The position numbers were made by a program, and so were the translations under genes. A DNA stretch of 8,753 nt. Origin: Myxococcales bacterium UBA5297 (GTDB taxonomy: Bacteria > Myxococcota > Myxococcia > Myxococcales > UBA5297). This document shows positions 1 through 5,977 of this stretch, one piece after another. Where the stretch lies: NCBI GenBank assembly GCA_002408385.1, contig DHSB01000244.1, forward strand, positions 31,734 to 40,486. The letters are read 5' to 3'. Below the pieces are notes generated by a model that was not told the DNA's origin, did not search any database, and saw nothing but the letters and a program-made list of their open reading frames with translations. Positions within the stretch are counted from its first letter, which is position 1. Every line of letters begins with the position of its first letter.

Positions 1-67
1 GCAGAGCCGGACGACGCCGGCGCTGAAGAGCTGAACGACGCTGGCGCAGAGCCGGACGACGCTGGCG
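1..67 (+). repeat. Imperfect direct repeat encoding the acidic linker
   Basis: Bases 1-22 (gcagagccggacgacgccgg and two more) recur at 46-67 with one mismatch (C18 versus T63), 45 bases or 15 codons apart. They encode AEPDDAG units separated by AEELNDAG. The repeat lies in frame in the beta-helix protein gene and probably continues upstream of the window. The low-complexity linker can vary in length without shifting the frame. Confidence 0.75.
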
Positions 68-1938
68 AGACCGACGCCGGAGATCTGCCAGGGCCACAGG
101 TGGCCTGGCTACAGCCATCCCAAGGTGCCACGGTCTCAGGCGTTCTTGAGGACCAAGCGTGCACAGTAGAGGCCACAGGCGCCGCCGGGATCGCCCAAGT
201 CATGTTCCTTCTCGACGGCTCCGCCCTCGGCACGGACACCGCCGCCCCCTTCACCTGCCGATGGGACACCACGAGCGCATCACTCGGCGCTCATGAGCTG
301 ACGGCTGTGGCCTACGACGAGCTCGGGCGAACGGCCACCACCTCGGTCATCGTGGTGGTCGAGCGAGCTGATCTCGAGGTGATTTGGCGTACCCCCGTCG
401 AAGGACAGACCGTCTCCGGCTTGCTCAATGAGCCCAACGCCAACTGCGAGGCGCTCGTGACCGCGAGCGCCGGTGTGGACCGGGTCGAGTTTCGTCTCGA
501 CGGCGCACTGCTGAATACGGAAAGGAGCGCCCCATACTCCTGCCTCTGGGATACCACCCAGTCTGCGAACGGAACCTACGTCCTCGAGGCGAAAGCTTTC
601 GATCTCGATGGTCGATCTGCCTCGGTCGCGATCAACGTCGGGGTGGCCAACGCCCAAGTGATCGGCACCGAATATTACGTGAGCTCCTCGACCGGTAACG
701 ACCAGAACGACGGATTAGCGCTCGGTCGTGCCTGGAAGACGATGGCCAAAGTCAACTCCATCACCTTCAGCCCCGGCGATGTAGTGCACTTCTCGGGAAC
801 CATCGATGACCAACCCATTGGCAACCCGGGCCGTGGCACGAGCGCAGCGCCCATTGTCTTCGTTGGCGACGGGCCCTTCGATGGCCGCGCGCGAATCAGA
901 GGCATCGCTCTGACCAACGCCGAGCACTTGGTATTTCGCAACTTCGAGGCGAGCGGGACCGCACAATACCCGAACGTGGTGACCGCCCGCAGCACCTCGG
1001 CGGGTCGGGTCCAATTCGTCAGGTTCGAGCGGCTTTACATCCATGACGCCACCGAAGGCGTCGTCGCCTACACCCCCAGGGATAGCGATCTTACCTTCGT
1101 AGACAGCGACATCCGCGGCATGGACCAGAATGGAGTGCTCCTGGGAGACGAAGCAGGCGACCGCTTCACATTTATCCGCGGCTCGATCAAAGACACCGGC
1201 AGAAGGAACCCCGGCTACGGGGTGCACGGGGTCTATCCTTCTGGAGGCCACGGGCACCTGTTCGACGGCGTGGAGTTCGGCGACAACGCCAACGGCTGGT
1301 CTCTGAGCATCCGGCGGGGCAACATCACAGTCCGCAATTGCCGCTTCAGAAACCAGAAGATGATCAATAACTGCAACGAAGACGAGGGGACTACCAATCC
1401 ATATACTGGCTCGCCCTCTCACCACCTTACGTATTGGATCTACCGCAATCTATTCGTGGGAACCGTGGCAGGTAGCACGAGCATCTACCAAAGCAACAAC
1501 AACGACCACGGGGTGGACGACCCTCAGAACACGTGGTTGATCTTCAACAACACCTTTGTCGACAGCGTCCTCAACTTCGGAAGCGCGAGGCCCTCGAGCC
1601 CGGCGATACCCGGACAGCTCACCACCGGCTACTTCGCCGACACCTATGACATCTACCTGCGCAACAACCTCTTCGTCGGCGGCCGGGTATCGGTATCGCC
1701 GATTCGCGGCTCGCACGTACACGCCTTGTCCCACAATGGCTGGTGGAGCTTGGCTCCCCAGGGCTCGCACAGCGTGACGAGCGATCCTCAGCTCGATGCG
1801 GCCAACACGGTTACCTCCCCCGCATACCGCGACGCAGGCACCGCGGTCATTTCGCCTTTGGCGACGATGGTCCCGGACTTTTCCGATCCGATGGGCTATC
1901 GCGGTGCCGCCCCGGACATCGGGCATTCCGAACGCTGA
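1..1938 (+). CDS. Secreted Ig-like / right-handed parallel beta-helix protein (5' end outside window)
   Basis: Open from base 1 to TGA at 1936-1938; 645 residues are visible and the true start lies upstream. The GTG at 100 is only an internal valine, because the same frame continues unbroken to the left edge. Residues 1-30 are an Asp/Glu/Ala/Gly linker of the kind that tethers lipoproteins in Myxococcota. Residues 34-122 and 126-216 are two similar Ig-like domains (bacterial Big_7/Big_9 style, with VxFxLDG and WDTT motifs), each with a Cys pair 32 residues apart (C54/C86 and C149/C181), probably disulfides. From about residue 224 (YYVSSSTGNDQNDG) the rest fits a pectin-lyase-like right-handed beta-helix: an AWKTMAKVN opening as in DUF1565-type proteins and Asn-rich turns such as NNTFVDS and NNLFVGG. 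Such folds are common in polysaccharide lyases and adhesins, but I cannot identify a catalytic site, so the substrate is unknown. The protein is presumably exported; the signal peptide is not visible. Confidence 0.88.
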   Translation, partial: AEPDDAGAEELNDAGAEPDDAGETDAGDLPGPQVAWLQPSQGATVSGVLEDQACTVEATGAAGIAQVMFLLDGSALGTDTAAPFTCRWDTTSASLGAHELTAVAYDELGRTATTSVIVVVERADLEVIWRTPVEGQTVSGLLNEPNANCEALVTASAGVDRVEFRLDGALLNTERSAPYSCLWDTTQSANGTYVLEAKAFDLDGRSASVAINVGVANAQVIGTEYYVSSSTGNDQNDGLALGRAWKTMAKVNSITFSPGDVVHFSGTIDDQPIGNPGRGTSAAPIVFVGDGPFDGRARIRGIALTNAEHLVFRNFEASGTAQYPNVVTARSTSAGRVQFVRFERLYIHDATEGVVAYTPRDSDLTFVDSDIRGMDQNGVLLGDEAGDRFTFIRGSIKDTGRRNPGYGVHGVYPSGGHGHLFDGVEFGDNANGWSLSIRRGNITVRNCRFRNQKMINNCNEDEGTTNPYTGSPSHHLTYWIYRNLFVGTVAGSTSIYQSNNNDHGVDDPQNTWLIFNNTFVDSVLNFGSARPSSPAIPGQLTTGYFADTYDIYLRNNLFVGGRVSVSPIRGSHVHALSHNGWWSLAPQGSHSVTSDPQLDAANTVTSPAYRDAGTAVISPLATMVPDFSDPMGYRGAAPDIGHSER

Positions 1939-2171
1939 CCGTCTCTCGCGGCGCTTCAGGAGCGTCTCGAACCGAAGCCGCGAAACGCTGTTATCACCCA
2001 GGCTGACCATGTTTCTTCCCAAGGCTCTTGGGCCGAAGCGAGAGAGCTTCAGCGCGTCGGTCGGCACAAATTCCCTTACCAGAAGCTGCTGTCGCTGAAG
2101 GCAAAGATCTTCGTTCCGTGAACGTGGACCTGCCGTCAAGCCCGCACAACTTTTATCCTCTACGCACCTCC

Positions 2172-2203
2172 CTGAAACGCCACCCGGCATTGGTGGGCTT
2201 CAG
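2172..2203. repeat. Imperfect stem-loop in the intergenic gap
   Basis: CTGAA and CCACC on the left arm pair with GGTGG and TTCAG on the right arm, with a small internal loop (ACG opposite GC) and a 7-base apical loop (CGGCATT). Ten base pairs form in total. No T-run follows on either strand, so it is not a standard intrinsic terminator. It may be a mobile-element end, an operator or chance. Confidence 0.4.
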
Positions 2204-2373
2204 AGTTCATGCGGCGGCCGTAGGGTGGTAACGCATCTCTGCGAAATCTCTAGGAAACAGATCGCCCCCCTGCCCCAGTCGGTTCTAAGAATCGGACACC
2301 GAGATGGCCTTCCGCCCTCGTGGACGAAGTCCGCGAAGAAGCGCATGGCGCCGAGGGGCGGGACGAAGTGCTC

Positions 2374-2506
2374 CTTTCGAGACGCGCCAGCTTTGCCTTC
2401 TCGCCGGTGGTGAGCGTCCCTCGCTCGCTCTTCCCCGCGCCTACTCGACCCACTGGCTGAAGGCCGAGGGCGTCAGGTCCAGGGCTCCAGACTTCGTACG
2501 AGCCAT
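2374..2506 (-). pseudogene. Decayed IS3-family transposase OrfA fragment
   Basis: Read on the minus strand from the ATG at 2506-2504, one frame gives ALDLTPSAFSQWVE, then an in-frame TAG (2444-2442) where family members typically have Gln, then AR. Another frame takes over with GKSERGTLTTGEKAKLARLE. Joined, this matches the usual OrfA layout of the IS3 family: end of the helix-turn-helix (LDLTPSAxxxWVxQA), the spacer, then the LTTxExxELARLRxEN start of the leucine-zipper segment. The match stops abruptly after LARLE. No OrfB with its DDE catalytic core is seen toward lower coordinates. The unit is thus stopped, frameshifted and truncated at both ends and cannot encode a transposase. The call rests on remembered family patterns only; chance similarity is possible, but two adjacent matching blocks in the expected order argue against it. 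Confidence 0.5.
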
Positions 2507-2604
2507 AGCCGCGTCGAGGCGACCAGCGTGAGAGCTCAGGGTAGTTAGCGACAGCAAGAGTGCGCGCTGAATTGGGGAATGCGGGCTGCTTTTGGCTTGA
2601 TTGG

Positions 2605-2626
2605 TTGCGCCTCGCTCCGGGCGCAA
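2605..2626. repeat. Short perfect inverted repeat
   Basis: TTGCGCC (2605-2611) and GGCGCAA (2620-2626) are exact reverse complements around an 8-base loop. No T-run follows. It lies in noncoding DNA between the IS3 remnant and the GT-C-like gene. Confidence 0.4.
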
Positions 2627-2688
2627 GCTGGGCGCTCCACCACGACGGTCTCGCTCGTTGCCTGCCGGCGCCGCTGCCGATGGTCGCG

Positions 2689-2703
2689 CCTCGCTGAGCG
2701 AGG
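2689..2703. repeat. 15-bp palindrome CCTCGCT-G-AGCGAGG
   Basis: Perfect 7-bp arms around a single central base. The motif TCGCTCG or CTCGCTxxG recurs nearby (2420-2429, 2611-2617, 2650-2657). As RNA it would fold as a 6-bp stem with a TGA loop; as DNA it could be a two-fold symmetric protein-binding site. No function can be assigned. Confidence 0.4.
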
Positions 2704-2806
2704 AGGACGCTCGTGCCGGGTCTCCGGCCGCTTCGCCAGCGCCGCGAGCCCGCCTTTCGCCGCGTGGCAAGGCTTCTGGGCGGGTCTGAACGCAGCCGAG
2801 AGGAGG

Positions 2807-2851
2807 GGTTGGAGCTCACCACGCACCCGGTAAACGAGGTGAGTGCCAACC
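2807..2851. promoter_or_regulatory. Inverted repeat with 14-bp arms upstream of the GT-C-like gene
   Basis: GGTTGGAGCTCACC (2807-2820) and GGTGAGTGCCAACC (2838-2851) are reverse complements at 12 of 14 positions, separated by 17 bases. The element ends 35 bases before the ATG at 2887, where an operator for the downstream gene would sit. Alternatives are the end of an old insertion element or a structured leader. The symmetry is seen directly; the regulatory role is inference. Confidence 0.45.
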
Positions 2852-2870
2852 GGGCCCGCCCGCGCGCGTG

Positions 2871-2880
2871 TGTTAGCTTT
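2871..2880 (+). promoter_or_regulatory. Possible -10 element (tgttagcttt), leaderless transcript candidate
   Basis: An AT-richer TGTTAGCTTT lies in otherwise very GC-rich DNA and ends 7 bases before the ATG at 2887. No Shine-Dalgarno sequence precedes that ATG, so transcription may begin at or very near the start codon. No convincing -35 box is seen at the right distance (GTGCCA at 2843-2848 is too far). Weak call. Confidence 0.25.
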
Positions 2881-2886
2881 CCCGCC

Positions 2887-4422
2887 ATGCAGGCTTTGCC
2901 GCTGACCGAACAGCAGGGGCCGGTCGTGCCGATCAGCCGCGACGACGAGGCCGTCTCTCGACGCCTCGCAGGGGTCTCCGGCGTTGCTGTCGCCATGCTC
3001 GCGTACGCGCTCTCGGGGCCGGCGCTCATGCTGGGGATCGACTACGACAACGCCTTGCATCTGCCGGGCTTGGCCCAGGGATGCGGAGCGGCAGGCAGCC
3101 TGGCGACTTGCGGCTATACCGCCCACCTGGCGCTGGTGCCCTTCTACGCCGTCTTCGCGGCTGTCCTCTCGGTCTTCGGGGCCTCGCCTCTGGAGGCGGT
3201 GCGAGTCTGTCATGCGCTTTGCCTCGGAGCGGGTGCCTTCGCGGCCGCCCTCCTCTTCCAAACCCTGCGGGCGAGCCGGGTTTCGGCGGGGCTCGCGCTC
3301 GCGATTTGGATAGTCAGCCCGGCCAGCCTCTTCCTGATCCGGACGCTCGAGGACGACTGCCTGTCGGCGGCGGCCATCCCGGTGCTGTTCTACCTGCTGC
3401 TCGACACGGGGCGTTCGAGCGCGCGGCGTGCCGCGCTCCTCGGAGCCTGCCTGGGCAGCGTCTTTCTGCTCAATTACTCGTTCGTCGTCTGGGCGCCCGT
3501 CGTGGTCTTCGGGGTTGCCGTCACTGCCGGAGCCCCGCGCGCCCGGGCCGGTCGGCTCGCGGCACTGCTGGCCGGATGTGTGGTCCCGGTGGCCCTCTGG
3601 GGCGCCTGGGTGGTGGCGTCCGACCCGGGCGAGAGCCTCGACTGGGTCCAGCTCGTGTTGACGGGCGCACCCCATTCCCTCGCCAAGCGCTCCGGCAGCC
3701 TCTACGGGATGCTGCGCTACCTGGCCGCACATCCTCTTTCGGCGGTCGCTTCGGGATGGCCCGCCGGCGCGCTCGAGACCAGTCCGCTGCGCTGGGCGCC
3801 GGTAATCGCAACCTTGCTGCTGGGCGCCGCTTTCGCCGCGCGGGCCGTGGTCCGCAGCGCCGCCGGTTCCTCGCCGGCTGCACGCATGGGCGGGCTGGCG
3901 GGTCTCGCCCTGGTCCTGTGCGGTCTCCCTGCGGCCTGGAAGAACGACTGGACGTACTTCGAGCGCATGGTGCACGTGCCCTTCTGCGTCGCGCTGTTGT
4001 TCGTGGCCGCCGGGGCGCGGCTGACCCGCAGCGCCGCTCGGTGCCGGGTCGCGCGCGGGCTGCTTGCGGCCGGCGCGGTCGCGCTGGTGGCGACCAACGC
4101 GTGGCTGTCGCTGGCCGGCTCGGTCAGGACCTCGGGCCTGGCCCGCTTCGCCGACCTGAAGGCGAGGCACCCCGAGGCCTCGCTCTTCGTCTTCACCGGC
4201 CAGGAGACTCCGCCGGGGGACTTCGGATTGCAGCAGCAACTGCGGCTCGCCCTGCCCAACCACCTCGTGCTTACCGATGGCTGTCCGGCCGATCGAGCCA
4301 GCGAATGGCCGCAGTTTGTGCTGGTGCACCGCGCCCTCGCTCGAGAGGCGAAGCCCGGCGCCGCGCCCGGAGTGTGGCTGTCGCCCAAGGCGCAAAGCCT
4401 TCTCGCTACCGCCGGAAAATAG
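2887..4422 (+). CDS. Multi-pass membrane protein, GT-C-like glycosyltransferase
   Basis: A 511-residue protein with about ten hydrophobic membrane segments (roughly 27-50, 81-99, 106-125, 132-151, 160-172, 183-215, 222-244, 302-320, 338-350, 366-378, 391-410) and a soluble C-terminal tail of about 100 residues. The first extracytoplasmic loop carries an acidic motif, IDYDN (D52, D54), and a later loop has LEDD (155-157). Paired acidic residues in these positions are typical of GT-C enzymes that transfer sugars from polyprenyl-phosphate donors. The YFERMVHVPF stretch (358-367) before a late helix resembles the R/Y..P..P motif of that superfamily. Acceptor and donor are not predictable. The ATG at 2887 is preferred over the in-frame GTG at 2713, because the extra 58 residues are low-complexity Arg-rich sequence over an inverted repeat. 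The gene stands alone: 948 bases follow the previous gene, and a broken gene lies downstream. Being coding is near certain; the family is moderately sure. Confidence 0.85.
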   Translation: MQALPLTEQQGPVVPISRDDEAVSRRLAGVSGVAVAMLAYALSGPALMLGIDYDNALHLPGLAQGCGAAGSLATCGYTAHLALVPFYAVFAAVLSVFGASPLEAVRVCHALCLGAGAFAAALLFQTLRASRVSAGLALAIWIVSPASLFLIRTLEDDCLSAAAIPVLFYLLLDTGRSSARRAALLGACLGSVFLLNYSFVVWAPVVVFGVAVTAGAPRARAGRLAALLAGCVVPVALWGAWVVASDPGESLDWVQLVLTGAPHSLAKRSGSLYGMLRYLAAHPLSAVASGWPAGALETSPLRWAPVIATLLLGAAFAARAVVRSAAGSSPAARMGGLAGLALVLCGLPAAWKNDWTYFERMVHVPFCVALLFVAAGARLTRSAARCRVARGLLAAGAVALVATNAWLSLAGSVRTSGLARFADLKARHPEASLFVFTGQETPPGDFGLQQQLRLALPNHLVLTDGCPADRASEWPQFVLVHRALAREAKPGAAPGVWLSPKAQSLLATAGK

Positions 4423-4496
4423 CGGCCGGGCTCCGCAGCCACCGCTTGCGGGGCCGCCCGTTACCTGAAGCGCTCACCCCGTGGACCGCACGGAGG

Positions 4497-5057
4497 TTGG
4501 GGCAACACCTCTGGCCCTACGAGTGCAATGGCTGCAGCTACGGCTGCATCTACAACCTGCGGACCGCTTCTTCCTCCGACGTCGGCCGACGCCGGGCCGC
4601 TTTGCTCGAGGGTGCAGACGGAGACGGGATTGCCGATGCTCAGGACAACTGTCCTGCGCGCGCGAACCCCGACCAGGCCGACCTCGACGCCGCCGGGCAG
4701 GCGACGCCTGCGATGCGGACGACGACGGGGACGGCGTCCCCGACCTGCAGGACAACTGCCCTGCGGTGGCCAATCCGGACCAGGCGGACGCCGACGGCGA
4801 TGGGGAAGGGGACGCCTGCGATTCGACCCCGAGGCCGGATACCGGGTCGCCGGCTGTGGATGGTGCCGGCGGGCCCGATAGCGGGCAGGGGCTCGATGCG
4901 GGCGCGCGGGATGGCGCAACGCCCGCCGCGGCCCCCGCCGTCGCCGAGGCGCACGGTGGATGCGGCTGCTCCACGACGGAGGCGGCGGGCGCTTCTCCTG
5001 GTCTTAGGATGGGCGCTGCTGGCCTTGCGACGGAGAGGGAGACCTTCGGGCGGCTGA
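4497..5057 (+). pseudogene. Frameshifted TSP3-repeat protein with MYXO-CTERM-like sorting tail
   Basis: Three blocks in alternating frames make one recognisable protein. Frame 3 gives [13 protein letters not shown] and then [13 protein letters not shown]...NPDQADLD (to about 4690). Frame 2 gives [41 protein letters not shown], an Asp/Gly/Ala/Pro linker, and [11 protein letters not shown] (to about 4988). Frame 3 resumes with [20 protein letters not shown] and TGA at 5055-5057. The first shift fits loss of one base near 4691-4700 (gccgccgggcag where a DADGAGD-type repeat is expected); the second fits one extra G in the GGG at 4987-4989. The D/N-rich repeats are calcium-binding thrombospondin type 3 repeats. 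The Cys-Gly-Cys, hydrophobic helix and Arg cluster match the MYXO-CTERM surface-sorting signal. No signal peptide or clear start is visible; 4497 (TTG) is only a nominal 5' limit. A frame 1 stretch TSADAGPL (4579-4602) could be another displaced piece. Recent decay or sequencing indels are both possible. Confidence 0.7.
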
Positions 5058-5136
5058 GCCCGCCAAGCCGGGTTTGCCTTCCAAGGTCGCGATTCACGAC
5101 CGGCCGACAACCTTCCGAGCGGCCCAACGGTCGAGC

Positions 5137-5151
5137 GGCTGGCTGCCAGCC
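5137..5151. promoter_or_regulatory. 15-bp palindrome upstream of the tad-like genes
   Basis: GGCTGGC-T-GCCAGCC has perfect 7-bp arms around one central base. It lies after the MYXO-CTERM pseudogene, before the terminator at 5172-5200, and 112 bases before the TadE-like start. It could be a repressor site or chance in GC-rich DNA. Confidence 0.3.
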
Positions 5152-5171
5152 GAAGTGGATCGGCCGGGTTA

Positions 5172-5200
5172 GGGTAGCCTTTCGCGCTGCCCTTTTTGTT
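5172..5200 (+). terminator. Intrinsic (Rho-independent) terminator
   Basis: GGGTAGC (5172-5178) pairs with GCTGCCC (5186-5192) as a 7-bp stem with one G-U pair and a 7-base loop (CTTTCGC). TTTTTGTT follows immediately. It lies 115 bases after the stop of the TSP3/MYXO-CTERM pseudogene and would end its transcript, separating it from the Tad-like cluster. The promoter for the Tad-like genes would then have to lie in 5200-5263, where I see no clear one, or expression depends on read-through. Confidence 0.7.
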
Positions 5201-5263
5201 GCCTCGCCTCATACGGCCAGTCGACCGATGCCGCGGTGCAGCAATTGGTGGAACGGAAAAATC

Positions 5264-5977
5264 ATGCGCTTACGCTCGCTCAGAGCCGCTTGCGGGCCTC
5301 AAGATGGACAGGCCGCCGTCGAGACCGCCTTGGTCGTGCCTGGGCTCGTCTTTGCGCTGCTTGGCGTGCTCCAGATCGCCATCGCCTACCAAGCGCGCAT
5401 CGTCGCCGAGTATGCGGCCTTCAAGACCGCCCGTGCCGCCAGCGTCTATCGGCTCGACTGTGGCCGAATGAGGAACGCCGCGCTGGTTGCCCTGGCCCCG
5501 ACGATTCCGTCCGGAAGCACCAGCGGCAGCGTCGAGGAGGCCTACATCTCCACGCTGCATCAGGTCCTCAAGCGCCGGCCCAATCAGAACCGGGTCGGCA
5601 ATCCGCACCTGAAGATCGACTACGTGCTCGAAAACCCCGTAAAGCCCTTCGACACTCCGCTCGAGCCGGGCGAGGACCCGATGAGGGTGCGCGTCCGGTT
5701 GACCTACTTCTACGAGCTGCGCATCCCGTTCGTGAACTACTTCATCAGCCAGGCCTGGCTGGCTCAAAACTTCGCGGGGCATTCGACTCGGGTCCAGGAT
5801 CCCGCGGTCCTCGGCCGCACCTATAACGTCGAGAGGGTCGGCATCAACCCGCATGGCAGGCTTGTCGCCAGCAGCGCCGACCGTGGCCTGTTTTCGCTTC
5901 CGGTTGTTACTTCGTGGACCCTGCGAATGATGAGCGATCCGCTCCCCGGCACCAGGAGCTCTGGCTCATGTCTCTAA
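5264..5977 (+). CDS. TadE-like pseudopilin, first of the cluster
   Basis: A 237-residue protein. The N-terminus is short and basic, then [10 protein letters not shown] (15/16), then a hydrophobic helix at about 21-43. Glu20 falls at +5 after the predicted cleavage after Gly15, the prepilin-peptidase rule obeyed by TadE/TadF pseudopilins. The helix is followed by the usual [19 protein letters not shown] segment and a mainly beta C-terminal domain predicted to lie outside the inner membrane. In characterised systems TadE is processed by a TadV-type peptidase and acts in Flp pilus assembly or secretion; that role here is inferred. ATG 5264 is chosen over the in-frame ATG 5228 because it puts a basic N-tail directly before the cleavage motif and has a purine-rich stretch (ggaacgga, from about 5250) ahead of it. 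The last 10 bases overlap the next gene, indicating translational coupling. TadE-like proteins of this size are usual in Myxococcota. Confidence 0.88.
   Translation: MRLRSLRAACGPQDGQAAVETALVVPGLVFALLGVLQIAIAYQARIVAEYAAFKTARAASVYRLDCGRMRNAALVALAPTIPSGSTSGSVEEAYISTLHQVLKRRPNQNRVGNPHLKIDYVLENPVKPFDTPLEPGEDPMRVRVRLTYFYELRIPFVNYFISQAWLAQNFAGHSTRVQDPAVLGRTYNVERVGINPHGRLVASSADRGLFSLPVVTSWTLRMMSDPLPGTRSSGSCL
5954..5958 (+). promoter_or_regulatory. Ribosome binding site AGGAG inside the upstream gene
   Basis: AGGAG with a 9-base spacer to ATG 5968 sets the start of the TadG-like gene there rather than at the in-frame GTG 5914. It lies within the last codons of the preceding TadE-like gene, consistent with coupled translation. 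Confidence 0.7.

Larger units (their letters stand above)
1939..2886. other. 948-base gap with no intact gene
   Basis: No reading frame here has both a credible start and family-like sequence. It contains a probable IS3 OrfA remnant on the minus strand (about 2374-2506), an imperfect stem-loop at 2172-2203, short perfect inverted repeats at 2605-2626 and 2689-2703, and a longer inverted repeat at 2807-2851 next to the following gene. Base composition in 1970-2330 is visibly less GC-rich than in the flanking genes. A weak hairpin without a T-run lies at 1950-1966, just after the beta-helix gene; I do not call it a terminator. I see no tRNA or other RNA gene. Confidence 0.6.

Noticed and set aside
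1450..2190. 246-residue minus-strand open frame
   Set aside because: It is largely antisense to the beta-helix gene; the part outside that gene matches no family I recognise.
2713..2886. N-terminal extension of the GT-C-like gene from GTG 2713
   Set aside because: The added 58 residues are low-complexity and Arg-rich, cross the inverted repeat at 2807-2851, and lack a ribosome binding site.
2545..4395. 616-residue minus-strand open frame
   Set aside because: It is antisense to the GT-C-like gene; its Arg/Gln/Gly-rich sequence has no fold-like pattern and arises from GC-rich codon bias on the other strand.
4422..4457. GCGGCC...GGCCGC inverted repeat after the GT-C-like gene as a terminator
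   Set aside because: The loop is 24 bases and there is no T-run after the right arm.
3081..5057. 658-residue plus-strand frame 3 open frame as one gene
   Set aside because: Most of it overlaps the GT-C-like gene in the wrong frame with Arg/Pro-rich nonsense; only the part after about 4500 is meaningful and belongs to the broken TSP3/MYXO-CTERM gene.
5171..5181. GGTAGCCTTT as a -10 box shared with the TGTTAGCTTT upstream of 2887
   Set aside because: These bases form the left arm and loop of the terminator at 5172-5200, which explains them better.
5228..5263. Alternative start ATG 5228 for the first TadE-like gene
   Set aside because: It would add 12 residues, including a Trp pair, ahead of the basic tail and is not preceded by a ribosome binding site.
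4481..5977. 498-residue frame 2 open frame as a TSP3-TadE fusion
   Set aside because: A cleavage motif, start codon and intrinsic terminator lie between the two parts, and the MYXO-CTERM tail is completed in another frame, so the fusion is an effect of the frameshift.
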